Assembly (NCBI GenBank): GCA_024305405.1
Contig: JAKNDB010000068.1
Coordinates: 10,401,501-10,465,500 of the forward strand
Direction: 5' to 3'
Source of the DNA: Dirofilaria immitis
Lineage: Eukaryota; Nematoda; Chromadorea; Rhabditida; Onchocercidae
Length of the DNA stretch: 64,000 nt
The first letter of the stretch is position 1. Every line of letters begins with the position of its first letter. Shown piece after piece: positions 26,001 through 38,445 of the stretch. The notes under the pieces were generated by a model, which was not told the origin of the DNA, did no database searches, and saw only the letters and a program-made list of their open reading frames with translations. The position numbers and the translations under genes were made by a program.

Positions 26001-28770
26001 TTATTGAAATATAATATTGCCAAATTATTTCCTCTTACATACTTAAAGTTATGCATTGATTGTAGTTTATTTAAAATAATATTGATTATATTAGTAATAA
26101 AATTATAGCAATTTATATATCCTTAGATATTATAGTTCAAAGGCCATATATTCTTTTTTTAGAAGGGTAATAAATGATAAAGCAATTTTTAAATTTTCAT
26201 ATAATTTGATAAATACATGAAATTTCTTTTTCATTATTGCACTTATTTTCAGTATGATATATTATAGTGCAAGTTTTATTTCGCTGCAACAAGCCTTTTG
26301 TGTTCATGATAGAAGAAATACATTTATTTCATCTTTCAGCAGAAAATATCTGAGAAATACTATCTGATGTATCTATTAAAATTATTGATTTTTAATTTAG
26401 ATTATTCCCTGGAGATAAAAAATAATTTAATATTGAAAAATTTGAAAAACCCAAGTTTTAAGACTCAAATCAATTGCATATTTTGGTATTATATAAACTA
26501 TCTTTAAGTCTAAATAATAATTGTTGTGATATATGAAAACAAGCAAAATGGATCTTATATCAAAATCCTTCCATACTATTTTCCTTTTCTACTACTAATA
26601 TTAATTTCTCGAAGCTCTAAGAAAGAAACTATTGAATTCATCTTGATACTTTATATTCATCGCTCTTTAAGCCGAAAGGAAGTATGAAGCAGAAAAGACA
26701 TTTTATATTTCCTTATATTTGTCACTTTTTTCCCCATATTTGCTCATGAGAAAGATTCATTCGAATAATTTTGGCATATAAAAATTTCTTATCATCATTT
26801 CATATTTTAAATTTCCATAGAAAATGCATTGGCATGCCACGCGATCGTCGTGATATCCATGCTATCATGCGAATATTTATATAGCGTAGTCTGCTATGAC
26901 AGTTGCAAAATATTCGTGAATGTACTTCAGTAGTCTTCAATTCGTCTTTTCCAGAAAGCTTCTTTTACGATCATTATTAATATGTGAGATGTAATTGTGC
27001 TGGTAAGGAATTATTTGTTGCAATCAATAATTATGCAATTCTAATACACCTAATTCATTCGAACTTTTAAAATATTATTTTTATCTCATATTAAAAATAA
27101 TCTCTCTTTAATCGTTCTATTATATCAAGTTTGAAACCCAACAAATGAATTCTTTCATTGCTGATAAATTTTGTGGCAATAAATTAGAAAGCAGAATTTT
27201 TTTTTAATATTTTCGGGCGAAAATTTTACAAATGAAATCGTTGAAATAGTCGATAATTTCTTGATTAAAAGTCGGATCGAAAGTTTATAGCTCTCCATTT
27301 CCTGTTACTCGCTATTTATTTGTTTAATAGATTAAAAGGAAAAAGAATGACTGGATGAAAAACAATTTATTTGTTGCCTTTTTTCTTCTAATTTAAGCCT
27401 GAGTTGGGACATGTTCTTACTCCTAAAAACTTTATAAGCTTACTGTATTTTTAATTTCTCGAATAATGGCATCCTCATCCATAGATCCTATAAAATAAAT
27501 TCATGCGTAATCTAAATTGAAGTGTATTAATTCTTTCCTTATGTTAAATTTTTTCCGTAAAATTTTACGAAAAAAGAAAATCATGATATGGATTAATTCA
27601 TTTGTTCTATGCAACTTGAATATGGAATCAAGATAATTAAATGTGAAACCTGAATTAATCCATGAATTCAAACTTAAAATTTAAATACTGAGATTTTGTA
27701 AAAAAGCTTCGGCTTTTTTAAAATTTACTCATCTAATCTCATTATTGTTTTTAATATATAAAGTTAGCTATAATTGATAAATCTCGTATTGTAATGAAAG
27801 TTTTTCCAACACAGATAGTTAAACGAAATATGAATAATTTATGCTTATGTAAGCCAAAAAGAAAGAATAATAAAGCCCTGAAATTCCGGTAAGAAAAAAT
27901 ATAAAAGAAAAAAAAGAATTGTAGTTAGGATAATTAAATCTTTTTTAGTTATTTTTCGACTATTCATCTTAATTAATTGGAATATTTTGTAGTTTATAAT
28001 TATTCTGAATGTTGAAATTTCCTCAAAAATGTATGCAATATAACACGAGGATAAAAGGATTTATGTAATAAATTATTATTGCAAGACTATTATTCAAGCG
28101 AAGGCATCATCAGTATTGTAAAAATGCATCAGAAAGTGATTTTTACTGCAGGTTGTTTCTGAATAACTAAACTTCTCAGTGTTATCTAGGTAAGTAGCTT
28201 TTGTCTAAGAAATCGAGATTGACCATTGTAGAAAAGATCGAATACATCTTCTAAATGCAATTGAGTAATTTTTTCAACCGTTTACTTTAATTGCCTACAA
28301 CAAAATGAATTACGTTGGGTTTCCTGTCATGATGTCAATTTTCGTCATATATTAAAGATTTAAATTTATTCATTACATTACAGAAAATATATTAAAGTGA
28401 CGGAATTATTATAAAATGCTTCTTTGCTCTGATTAAAATAAAACAAAGAATGTTTATTTGATGATGTCGTACTTATCATTTCTAAAAATGAAAGGACCTT
28501 GTTGTGATGAGATTTGATGCTAAATTGAAAGAATAGTCAATACCAATAAAAATCGCGAATTTTCGAATTACAATTAAAATTTGAACGTGCACACATATTG
28601 TAAATTTTACCTTTCATTTTTGATGAATTAACTTGAGTCAAGGAACAGTAAAGATAGTAAAATTTCACAAAGGAAATCTTCAATGTTTTATACCTTCAAA
28701 TTATTTAATAAATAGAACAAGTTGCTTGTTAGAAGCAGCTTCATTATTGAAACAATTTCGTTTAAACGTA
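23092..28770. other. Intergenic region between Hox gene and flp-24
   Basis: Hox 3' UTR at the left end, otherwise AT-rich DNA with no exon chain, RNA gene or repeat family that I can support. I looked for a miR-10-family (mir-57-like) hairpin and did not find its mature sequence. Confidence 0.55.
23501..23506 (+). terminator. Candidate polyadenylation signal of the Hox gene
   Basis: AATAAA in TTTAATAAAGATC lies 410 bases after the Hox stop codon. In AT-rich DNA this hexamer also occurs by chance, so it is only a candidate 3' end. Confidence 0.35.
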
Positions 28771-28860
28771 CGCTTACGCAAATAGATATATCGATTGGAA
28801 TGAATATATCGATTGAATTAAGACCGCTTACGCAAATAGATATATCGATTGAAATGAAGA
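28771..28860 (+). repeat. Short direct repeats upstream of flp-24
   Basis: A unit of about 30 bases (CGCTTACGCAAATAGATATA then TCGATTG) occurs at 28771-28803 and again at 28825-28860. A partial copy, ATATATCGATTGAA, lies between them, so ATATATCGATTG is present three times. The block ends 65 bases before the flp-24 start codon and about 48 bases before its probable trans-splice acceptor, so it may be a promoter element. Confidence 0.75.
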
Positions 28861-28925
28861 CTTCTTACATTCATCATTCATTCTAGAAATACTGATAGAT
28901 TAATTTCAGGCAGTTATACTTCGCA

Positions 28926-29787
28926 ATGTTTGCACCTAAAATAATATTCGTAGCAGTATTGCTTATTATTAACCATTTTTGTTTCACTGATTCTAAGCGA
29001 TTGCAGGGTAAGTTCATCTGTCTTTTCAAATATGCTATTACTGCTTTCAGCGTTACAGGATTATTCTTCCCATTTTACGAGATCCTAAATTTCAATCACA
29101 TGCTATGCTTTCGATCAATGCAAAAAGGATCATCCTTCAACCTGCTTATCATGCATGATTTTCAAGTTTGTTGCTTAGCTGAATTTCCTCACATGAAACA
29201 TATGAAACCAAATGTCAGCATCAATAATAAACTTCCACGAAATTTAACTTCTGATGATTAAATTCTGTCATTTGATGAAATTTTTAAAATAATTCGTATA
29301 GCAATTATTTCCAGACAACGATTTTGCACGGCAATTTTTATTCCGAGGTGGCTTCGAACCAATGAAATATTACATGAGTGTTAGGAGTTCAATTCATTTT
29401 TGTATTAAAAAAAAATATTTTAAAAATGTCTTTTAAATAATTCATTTCACATAGAAATCATTAGCAAAATTATAACTTCGATGTAAGAAATCATTTTTCA
29501 TTGTTAAGTCGCTTTTGAAAACTTTTTCAAAAAAAAGTGCTTTGATTCTTTCACGAAAGATACTATCGTTTCTATTAAATTTCATCAAGCGAGAAACAGT
29601 GATTTACTTTGTAGATGGAACTGAAAATAGTAGAAAACGATATTAGCTTAATTAAATATTTAAATTTTAGACAAATAATGATGCATACATCGTAAAACGT
29701 GTGCCAAGTCCAGCAGATATGATGATACGTTTCGGGAAACGTTTTGTACCACATGATATTTCCTTTGACGATCTCGATGATAATTAA
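28926..29787 (+). CDS. flp-24: FMRFamide-like neuropeptide precursor, flp-24-like
   Basis: Secreted precursor of one amidated neuropeptide. Exons 28926-29007, 29315-29379 and 29671-29787 splice in frame (phases 1 and 0) to 87 residues. Residues 1-22 or so form a signal peptide (MFAPKIIFVAVLLIINHFCF). The third exon carries VKR, then VPSPADMMIRFG, then KR: dibasic sites on both sides and a Gly amide donor, so the predicted peptide is VPSPADMMIRF-NH2. C. elegans FLP-24 is VPSAGDMMVRFG, as I recall it, and differs at three positions. An acid tail (DDLDDN) follows. The intron-2 donor is GTTAGG, chosen because it is the only phase-0 donor that keeps frame. A TTTCAG at 28904-28909, 16 bases before the ATG, is a likely spliced-leader acceptor. 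Confidence 0.93.
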
Positions 29788-32009
29788 ATATTCTATCCTC
29801 GTTATTGACTTGCAAAAATTTTTAATATAGACATCTTCTGATTGATTCGATTATGTTTTGTGACAAAAATTTGAAGAATTATATAAAATTATATCGCATT
29901 TCTTGAATCTTACTAATTTTTTTGAAAATTGTTGGAAATTTTCAGTTTCCTGGAACTTCAAAAGTTTTCATCGATAAGAATCTCAACCAAATCTGTCCAA
30001 TTTTAGGATTTCATTTGTTTTATAAAAATAATGTTGCAGTCACGCCGCTGATATTGTTATTATACGTATACTAAACTTATGTTGCTTTATAATTTAATCT
30101 ATGAATCGAAACGATGGATAAATTGTTGCTTAAAACGAAAATGAATTTGTAGAAAATATAATTAACTGTCAGTCATTCATCAGTTAACGATAAATGAATA
30201 TTAAATTTTTTTGAAAAAATTTTGAAAAGCTTTAAAGATTTCGTCTTTTAAAGCATTTGAAGTTAAATATTTTGTTTTAATTTGAAGAAGTACTGAATGC
30301 TTCTATATGTAATAAATTTAAGTTAATGAAATTGTATATATAAAATTCCTATATTTTCTGTAAGTTCATTCAACTTTGAGAATATATTTAAACATCGACT
30401 ATTGATTATTAAATTCTCTTCACGTTTTGAAAAGAATATTAGTAAATATTATTCAATACCAAATATGAAAAACTGGATTTTAAGCTCACATTGTTGATAA
30501 GAGCAGTAGGGAGGAAGGGAAATGTGCTATATTATTTTCAGCCGTGCTCTTAAATATAATTTTTACTGCTACTGATATTTTTCAATAAAGAGAAGCGTTA
30601 TATTTATTAGAAGTTTAATTAATTAAATTCAAATTAAATTAAATTATTTCTGAACTATATGTATCAGACTATTGAAATGCTTGTGAGAAAATCAATAAAT
30701 TTCGTTATAAATAACGAAAATTGCCTCGATGTTTTCCGATTTAATCCAATTCGCAAATGTCTATTACAGGCGATACGAACAAATACCTTTCCCTCCGACA
30801 ATCGAGTTTAGCCGTCGATTTATTTCAATCAATTTTATTTCTCTTCTAAATGCGAGTTAATTTGGTTCTCTCCACCGATCCAGTTTTGTCATAACTCGTC
30901 GTCCTCATATAAAAATATATTTTAGCTATCGATACGCTAGAAGATATGTTGCTGTATATAGAAGTTCTATGACAATTAAATTGCAGAAGAGATGAGGAAA
31001 TAGGCGGATTACTTGTTTTCATTTAGATTAATTATTTATATAGACTTATATTTATCGCTTAGAATTTAAAAGAACTTTCTCCTGTGTATGTTTCGGCCCT
31101 AATATTTGCATTACACATACAAGTATATTCAGGATGATAGCCAATAGTTCTGCGATTTTGTGCATTTCTGATATTTGGCAGCTTTTCTGAATTTGCTTAA
31201 TAGAATTCTCCTTAGATTCGTGATTTCCGAATCATATTAAACTTTTTGAATTAACTTCCAGACAATTTTTTCGAGATTGTTGAAATTTTAGGAGAATTTC
31301 CTCGAAAAATTTCAATTCTCGTGCTACGTTTCTTGTTGTCAATTATTCACTGATATCACTATAAGTCAAAAGAAGAGAAAAAGATAGATGGAAAGAGATT
31401 TTTGTTTCAATGATTTTTTAGGAAAAATGAAATTTTCCATTTGCGTACGATTTTGGTAAATGAATGGAAAATTGTTTTCTAAGAATTTTATCTTCCTCTA
31501 ATCATAATCTTTATCTTTTGATGAAATACAAGCAATGTAATAATGAAAAGGATGGATTATCGATTTCTTACTTTCTCTAAATTTTAAGTACTTTTTCGTG
31601 GAATTTAACTCACCAGCACTTATTCTTGCTCAAAATATAATTAGCAGTTTTCTCCTTCCTCAAATTTACCAATTTCTTGATAACTATTAATCAATAAACT
31701 AATTGTAAAAACGAAGAGATCAAGCGTCGCTAAAAGAATGCGGCGTCGCAAGACCCATTGGCAGCATTTTTCACTTGTAATATCTGCTCGAATTTAAAGT
31801 GCATCTTACTGCATTGTGCAACAAGGAAATGCGTACCTTTGTTTCTTTTTTTTTTCTACTTATCCTTTTCGTATCTCTCTTTACTCTTACTGTATGCCTT
31901 CGTTAAATTTTGTTAATATATGCAAAGAATTATGAACTGAAAATATTCTAGCAAATTAGCAACCGCGAAGTATTGCTAATCCCGAACAGAGAACGGGAAA
32001 GCAATTAAG
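29788..32009. other. Intergenic region between flp-24 and the heat-shock gene
   Basis: AT-rich, no open frame with family resemblance, no repeats of note. Confidence 0.55.
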
Positions 32010-33022
32010 ATGTCCCGGAGAGTATCTTTCTCCTATGATCCAGTACCAACGGTATTTACTGATCGGTGGCGTCCATTATATTATTTGCCGTGTGGAATTT
32101 TACGATTTAGAAATGAAGATCTTCTCAGCAGTCAAGTGGGTGAGGTGAAATTTCAGAAGAAATTTATGTTTAATAAAAAGTTATCTGATCCTGAAATATT
32201 CAGCAAATTTTCTACCTGAATTAACACATTAGCTAGCCAACATTGACAGAAGTTCAATTATTTAAATTCAATTTTATGCCGTTACTTTTTAACTTTGTAT
32301 TGTTTAGCTATCTCAAAATTTCTTAGTTAATCTTTAAATATTCATTTGTTATTTGATTATATTTTAGATAATCGATAATGCAGAAAAGTTTTCCGTATCA
32401 ATTGATGCACGAAATTTCGCACCAAATGAGATAATAGTTTGTTTACATTATTTGTTGTTTTTGTTTGTTGTTTTTGACAAAATAATGACGCAGAAAAGAA
32501 GTATCTGAACTATCTAAATAAGCGAAGTTTCTAATTAATTGTTGATTTTTTTGTTTAATTTAATTGTTTTTGTTTCACAAAAAAGTTTAGGTGAATGCCG
32601 AGGGTAACGAACTCAAAATTTGCGCAGTACATATTGACAATAACAGCAGGGTAATGTGGTTTGATTCTTATTCTGATATATTCCGAGAATAATATGTATC
32701 AAGACAAGACAAACTGTAGAAAAGTTGAAATTTACTAACTGTAACTAACATATTCTATTAAATTACTTAGTTGGAATAAACAAAGGCTTTATCAAGATTT
32801 TTAAATAAATCAAATTATTTTAATTGTAAGAGAAATTAAAGTCAGATTCCAAATTTTAATTTTGTGTCTGTTTGAAACTAACTTTTAAATTTTCATTTAA
32901 AGAAACAATTTGAACGACGTTACATGATACCGGATGATGTAATAACAGAATGCATCGAAACTAGAATCAATCCAGATGGAATACTCACTATTATCTTATT
33001 TAAGAAGCATTTGTCTTCATGA
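32010..33022 (+). CDS. Small heat-shock protein (alpha-crystallin domain), HSP-12-like
   Basis: ATP-independent holdase chaperone of the cytosol. Exons 32010-32135, 32368-32436, 32591-32650 and 32903-33022, all in phase 0, give 124 residues. The first 42 residues are the amino arm (with DRWRPLYY). The alpha-crystallin domain then runs from IIDNAEKFSVSIDARNF through NEII-VNAEGNELKI and the RRYMIPDDV segment to GILTIILFKK, which holds the conserved GxLTI strand. The carboxyl tail is only about six residues, with no free IXI extension, as in the short HSP-12 proteins of C. elegans (around 110 residues). Oligomer formation may therefore be limited; this is inference. I saw no clear heat-shock element (alternating GAA/TTC) in the 100 bases upstream, so heat induction is not supported here. 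Confidence 0.92.
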
Positions 33023-33113
33023 TCTAAATTTGAATATTTTGATACGATTTTAAACAAAAACTCTCAATTACTGTATATATATTGTTTTACAATAATACTC
33101 ATAACGATTTAAC

Positions 33114-33119
33114 AATAAA
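33114..33119 (+). terminator. Candidate polyadenylation signal of the small heat-shock gene
   Basis: AATAAA lies 92 bases after the stop codon, a usual distance for a nematode 3' UTR. Confidence 0.45.
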
Positions 33120-35687
33120 ATTATTACGCACCGTAATAATGAACAAAACGAAATCTGAAATACGTGTCAAAATGAGGCAAGCACACATGACCTATAAGTG
33201 GAAGATAAAGGGAAACAACAAATATTTGACAACTAAACTCAAATTTCTTTTCAATCATAATATGCTCATTTCTATTGTATATATCTTTTGTAATAACTCA
33301 GTAAATTTCTTATTTTTTCCACTCTTCGATAATTTACGAAAATTTTGTTTTAACGTAATAATATATTTGCGTAGTATATTTTACAATTCTCTTCTTATAC
33401 GGATAATTACTGAATAAATTTTACGAACAAAATTTAATAAACACATCAGATCTTTGATTAGAATCTTTGATTTGCATAGAACAGACTAAATTGGTAAAAT
33501 TTTTTTTTTATTTTGATAGAATTGGGAAACAGATAAATAAATTTTCATTGTAAAGTAATGCAAGTGCTGTGATATCGATAAATAGTGGAATTAATCAGTA
33601 CTGATTCCAATGATGAGTGCGACATTCATAATGACGTAGCTGTGCGAACGCAATTACTGTTGACAGTCTACATCAATTTGAGTTTTGCGCATCCATCTTT
33701 GATATGTGATATCAAAATTAAATTTGTGAAATTCAAAACTGAAATTTATAGTTGTCTAAATGATCGGAGACCATCAACCACTCGATATTTCCTTTTTCAA
33801 AAATTCATGCATTACGGAAAGGAAGGCCCACACAGGTAGATTAATGGATGAAGATAAAAGTTTTGTTATCAGAATGGTATTTCCCGCGATAGTATCATTA
33901 TTACACTATCATTACTTGAAGTCAGAGTGCTTCCGCTATAATTTATTTATCGGAGTTCTCCCAATATCATCCATTTCATCCCTTCAAACTTTATCTCAAA
34001 TTTCTTCACATCCAACAGAGTCTGACGCTTTCATATCTGTTTTATTGCTTCATCTTCATATCTATTTTATTGCTTCATTATCCTTCAAAAAAACGACTAA
34101 ATAACAGCATGAAAGATAAATGCAAATTTGGAGAAGTTAGAATGAGTTCCGTACCATTTAAAAAAATTTAAAAAATGGGAAATAGAAAAATATGTTTGAG
34201 CAGATTTAACTTAAAATTTTCAAATTTTCCGGTTTCGTTGATTTGAAATCTTTAAAATTATTATTATGGTAGTTTATATTATTTGTGGCTTATCTGATAA
34301 CACATAACTCCATTACTGCTAATTTCTTCTCCGATTATTCAACAGTGAAACGCGAGTTTTATTTGACAATTATCCAATTATAATGAATATTTTTCTCATA
34401 ACTTAATAACTCATCAGTATTTTATGTTTTCCGCAGTTAACTTTAAACTAATGAAATAAGTTCCGTTTAGCATTCCATCGTTTCGTTTTTAAAAATTAAT
34501 GCATTTGAAATGTATAAATACACAATAAGTATTATGAAATATAATTTAGACACTACACCTTCAAACGTCCAAGCAATGATAGCAATCAATCATTTTAGCT
34601 ACTAATGCTATTTGCACAAAAGAGAACTTCATCATAAATATCAGATTCAATCGATGATAAAATTTATTTTGTTGAACATTCTATAAATCCGGATTGCATC
34701 CATCATAATACAAGTGATAACTGATTCTTGCAATCGAATTTGCCATTTCTCTCAATAAATGTGACATTAAGATATCGAAGAATACATGAAATATTATCAT
34801 TTCTTGTTTCTTTAAAAAATTTTGGATAAGGTTTCAAAGGCGTAAGATTTTTAATAAAAAGTATTCGGATTACGGTAACCAGTCAAGGACCTCTGATTTG
34901 AAATTTGTTTAATCCGATTATTTTTTTTTCATTATTTTAAATAGCTTATTTGATCAATAATCTTGTCTACGTACAAATGGAAAAGGTGGCTCAAGCATCT
35001 CTCGATCGTCACTTTCCTTCACTAGTCAACTAACATCTTCCTAGATCACCTTTAATCCAAATTCAAGGTGACGAAATTTCAATACCGGTATGTTTCCTTG
35101 AGTTGCTTGGATCTATTTCAAATAAAATATAAGGCTGAAATAGTAAAAAAATGAAAATCTCTTCTTTTAAATTTCCTGGATCCGATCGTCTTTGTTTCAC
35201 ATGTATTATTGACATGTCTCGAAATGAAGATTCTTCAGCACTATCCTAACTTTGAAAATAAATGAATTAGTTTACTGTCATTAATTAATGAGAAAATGAA
35301 AAAAAATTTATAAAACAGTTAGGTAAAAACAGTTAAGTAAGAAGTGCAAATAGGAATTGCAGAAATGGGAAAGTAGAATTTTAAGGCCCGATTTAATTAG
35401 ATTCAGATGATATTTCCGATTATTTCAAGCAGAATTAATTGCTAAATAAGGCGCATATCAAATTCATTTTTAATTAAGACGAAATACTCATTTATAATTT
35501 CTGTCCATATCAGCATTTTTTTCACGATTTCCACCTTCAGGGAGGATGTGATACAGCGCAGAATAAATCTCGTTAGCGATGGAGTTCTGCTAGCGATATA
35601 GACCAATTGAATTACGGAATAACATAATCGTGTTAAGCAGTGAAATAGTTTAGAAACAAAAAATCTTTCAAATCTTATGAAACATGA

Positions 35688-35752
35688 CCAAATATCGAAT
35701 TATGAACAAATATCTCAGAAAATTGAACAAATATCGAATTCTCAGAAAATTT
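35688..35752. repeat. Interleaved short repeats (CAAATATCGAAT / CTCAGAAAATT)
   Basis: CAAATATCGAATT and CTCAGAAAATT each occur twice within 65 bases, together with a partial copy, just outside the right arm of the inverted repeat. Confidence 0.75.
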
Positions 35753-36010
35753 TATTGCACTAACATCTGGTTCACAGACAGTGAATCTCATTCAGATCTC
35801 AACACTGTGTGCCTAATTAGATTACTGTACGTACGAATTAAAGAAGTCAATTTAATTGATCAGATGTCTTGTGTTTCTCAATTAATGATATTGTAAATTT
35901 TCCGGCCAATTGAAATGATTTTTAAGATATCAAATTTATTGAAAATGACATGTTTTATTTGATTTAATTTGACTGCATATAAATGGCATGCCACAATTAT
36001 ATGTAGTACA

Positions 36011-37267
36011 GCAGTGAAGATTGAATGTTGCGAATGATTTAGTCCAATTCTGAAAATACTAATGTATAGATCCGTGAACTATAACGAATATTCATTAAGT
36101 TCGTTCGAAATCTTTTCATCTAATTATATTTGAACCTTATCAATAATTCGTTGATTGTTTGAGTAAATAAATGAAAATTCTCGAAAACATTATTATTATG
36201 TAAGGGATTTCTCCATGAATGATTATTTTACTTAAAATTAACATCTTCTGTTACTCTTTTGTCAAAAATCATCATTTCGCAGTTATCGGTAAATGATATA
36301 TCCAACTTCTATTCATTAATAGCTAATTAATTGATGCACGAAATGAAAATTGTCCAAAGTATTACAGAAGATATTCTTCGCTTTAATATCTCAAAACGCA
36401 TTAAATGAACATCTAAAAAGTTGATTTATTCGTCTGAGATAAGAAACTTTTCACAGGAGCTATCGTGACGGACATTGTAATTCTCAGTATCGAGGTCGAA
36501 AAAGGACGAATAAGAATAAGAGATATCTTTAAAGTCATGGTACCAATCTCTTTTGATATTTGTTTATTTCCAAATGCGAGTATTTACTCAAAATTTGAAT
36601 ATGAGAACTAACGATACATTGAACTATAACAAAATATTTGAATCGATTTACTTGAATATATTTCATTTGCTACAAATTGAACTTTTGTTATTTCCAAAGC
36701 AACAAATTCTCAAATTTCAGCACGTATTTACCTATTGATAGATTAAGATAAATAAGTGAAAATTCTTGAAATAAAAATATTTGAAATACTCTGAAACTTT
36801 AGTTTAATTTAATTTAGTTCTCTTTTTTTCTTCTCTCTCTTATTTCTTCTTTTTCTTCTTTCCTTTCTCCCTCTCTCTTCCTTTTTGACAAACTAATAAA
36901 ATTGTTTAAAATCTTACGAAGCAATAGTAAATTCTAAGAAAGAAAAGTTCTCCTTTCCTATCATACCTGCAATGTCACCGACAAATTATTGTTCCGAAAA
37001 AAAAAAATCTATCAGAAATACGTCATTGCATTTTAGTAAAAGTTGCAACTGAATGATCTATCACTTGTTTTCTTTTTAACATCGCTATCTTTTAAAGTAG
37101 TGTATAATATTGGGAATAATATTGTAGCTATGCGATCGATCAGAGGATTAATGCTATTTTATCATAGTGGTGTCATCAAGTGAAACGATATATGAATCTT
37201 CCCAAGTTACTAAAAACTGAAATGATCTGAAAAAGACTTCTCGCTATAATGCACGGAAAGTTGAACA
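36011..37267 (-). repeat. Right arm of the 1.26-kb inverted repeat
   Basis: Reverse complement of 6083-7338, 28.7 kb away. The mirrored open frame at 36553-36738 has the same protein start as 6602-6796 but changes frame near its end, because one base in a T run differs. The polypyrimidine tract at 36820-36883 mirrors the polypurine tract of the left arm. Such close identity implies a recent duplication, ongoing gene conversion, or an assembly artefact. Confidence 0.92.
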
Positions 37268-37690
37268 TGGAAGATAACAAATGTTTCATTACTCATTAAA
37301 TTTTTTCATTTATTCGTCTTGTTTCAGAAGAAATAAATGCAACATGATTTTAGAATAATTTTAAGAATATTAAGAAACCTAGGATTGTAATACACTTTTT
37401 AGCTCAAATCAAGACTTTAAATAATTCCTTTGATTCTGAATGTCACAAAACTACTGGTTATTTGTGCCATAAATTAAACTTCGCTAATCGCAAACAAAAA
37501 TTTTTAAAATTAGAGATTACAAAAAAATGATTAACACAAAAATGACAAAAAATAGATTAGTGATTTGCCCATTTTTGTTCTTCTTCACTTGACTATATAT
37601 TAGATTTCCATATCACAACGCTCAAATTTAAGTTCGAAAAACAAAAATTAAATTTTGAAAAACAAATTACTACAAATTATGTTGCTGGTC

Positions 37691-37974
37691 TCAAGCAGAA
37701 TGCTTTTGCACAGTAGCCTGAGTTGTGGTTTCTTGGGTTGCTTGAGGTGTATGCAAGTCCGATGCCGTAATAGGTTTTTGGTTCTTGCTCGGACGTGTCC
37801 GAGTTTTGATGTCAGGAATTTCTTTCAAACCTTCATATTTACTTTTAGCGGTTCCAATGATGGACATTCGTGACGAACGTGAACCAGGTGAATGTTCACG
37901 TACGCCATCACCAGCATCAAAAATTGTCCATGTAAGTGTCAAAAGAACGCCCAAGAGGAAAATAAATAGGTAAT
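37691..37974 (-). CDS. Last exon of an unrecognised single-pass membrane protein
   Basis: Read on the minus strand, a TCTCACAG acceptor opens an exon at 37974 that stays in frame to a TGA at 37691. It encodes a hydrophobic segment (YLFIFLLGVLLTLTWTIF), then a basic, Ser-rich tail with GVREHSPGSRSSRM and a Thr/Gln-rich end. The layout suggests a transmembrane helix with a hydrophilic carboxyl tail. Upstream exons should lie at higher coordinates on the minus strand; I could not find one with a matching phase-1 donor. Family and function unknown. The opposite strand has overlapping shorter frames that look like shadows. Confidence 0.45.
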
Positions 37975-38445
37975 CTGTGAGAAATTTCTGTTCTTTTGTT
38001 CTTTATTACATTTCTTTTTCTTATATCTTTGCTAGTATCAACTATAGCCTGAGCTTAGTATCTGCTGACTGCATTATAATATTAATAAATGCCGAATAAT
38101 GCTGAATTTAAGTGCTAAAGTACATTTTATGATTCTTTACGCTGTGTTATTATTTGTCCTGGGAAGCCGTATTCACTGAGATGAAAATGATGCGGAAGAG
38201 TCGTCGCCGTTACTGTCGGACTCTCTATTTAGATGTTTTCAAGTACCCATCCATGTCTGAGAATTCACATAGTATTTAAGTTATAGCATTTTTCAATAAT
38301 TGGCTGGTCATCTTATTTTGCAATATAAAGTGATCGTTTGAATACATTCGACTTGAAATTGGCATCCGGTCTTATTCAAATGAAACATTGATAATGCAGA
38401 TATGAAAACGCGAGATTTCAAAAGAATGAATCCTTGATTGAAGTA

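Larger units (their letters stand above)
33023..36010. other. Intergenic region downstream of the heat-shock gene
   Basis: Contains three longer plus-strand open frames (33082-33417, 33585-33839, 33760-34104) that overlap each other, lack recognisable motifs and have no coherent splice partners. I treat them as chance. Confidence 0.5.

Noticed and set aside
23092..28770. mir-57 / miR-10-family gene near the Hox gene
   Set aside because: In C. elegans mir-57 lies near nob-1, so I looked for TACCCTGTAGATC-like sequence on both strands and did not find it.
33082..34104. Three overlapping plus-strand ORFs of 84-114 codons
   Set aside because: They overlap in different frames, look low in complexity and show no family resemblance or exon partners.
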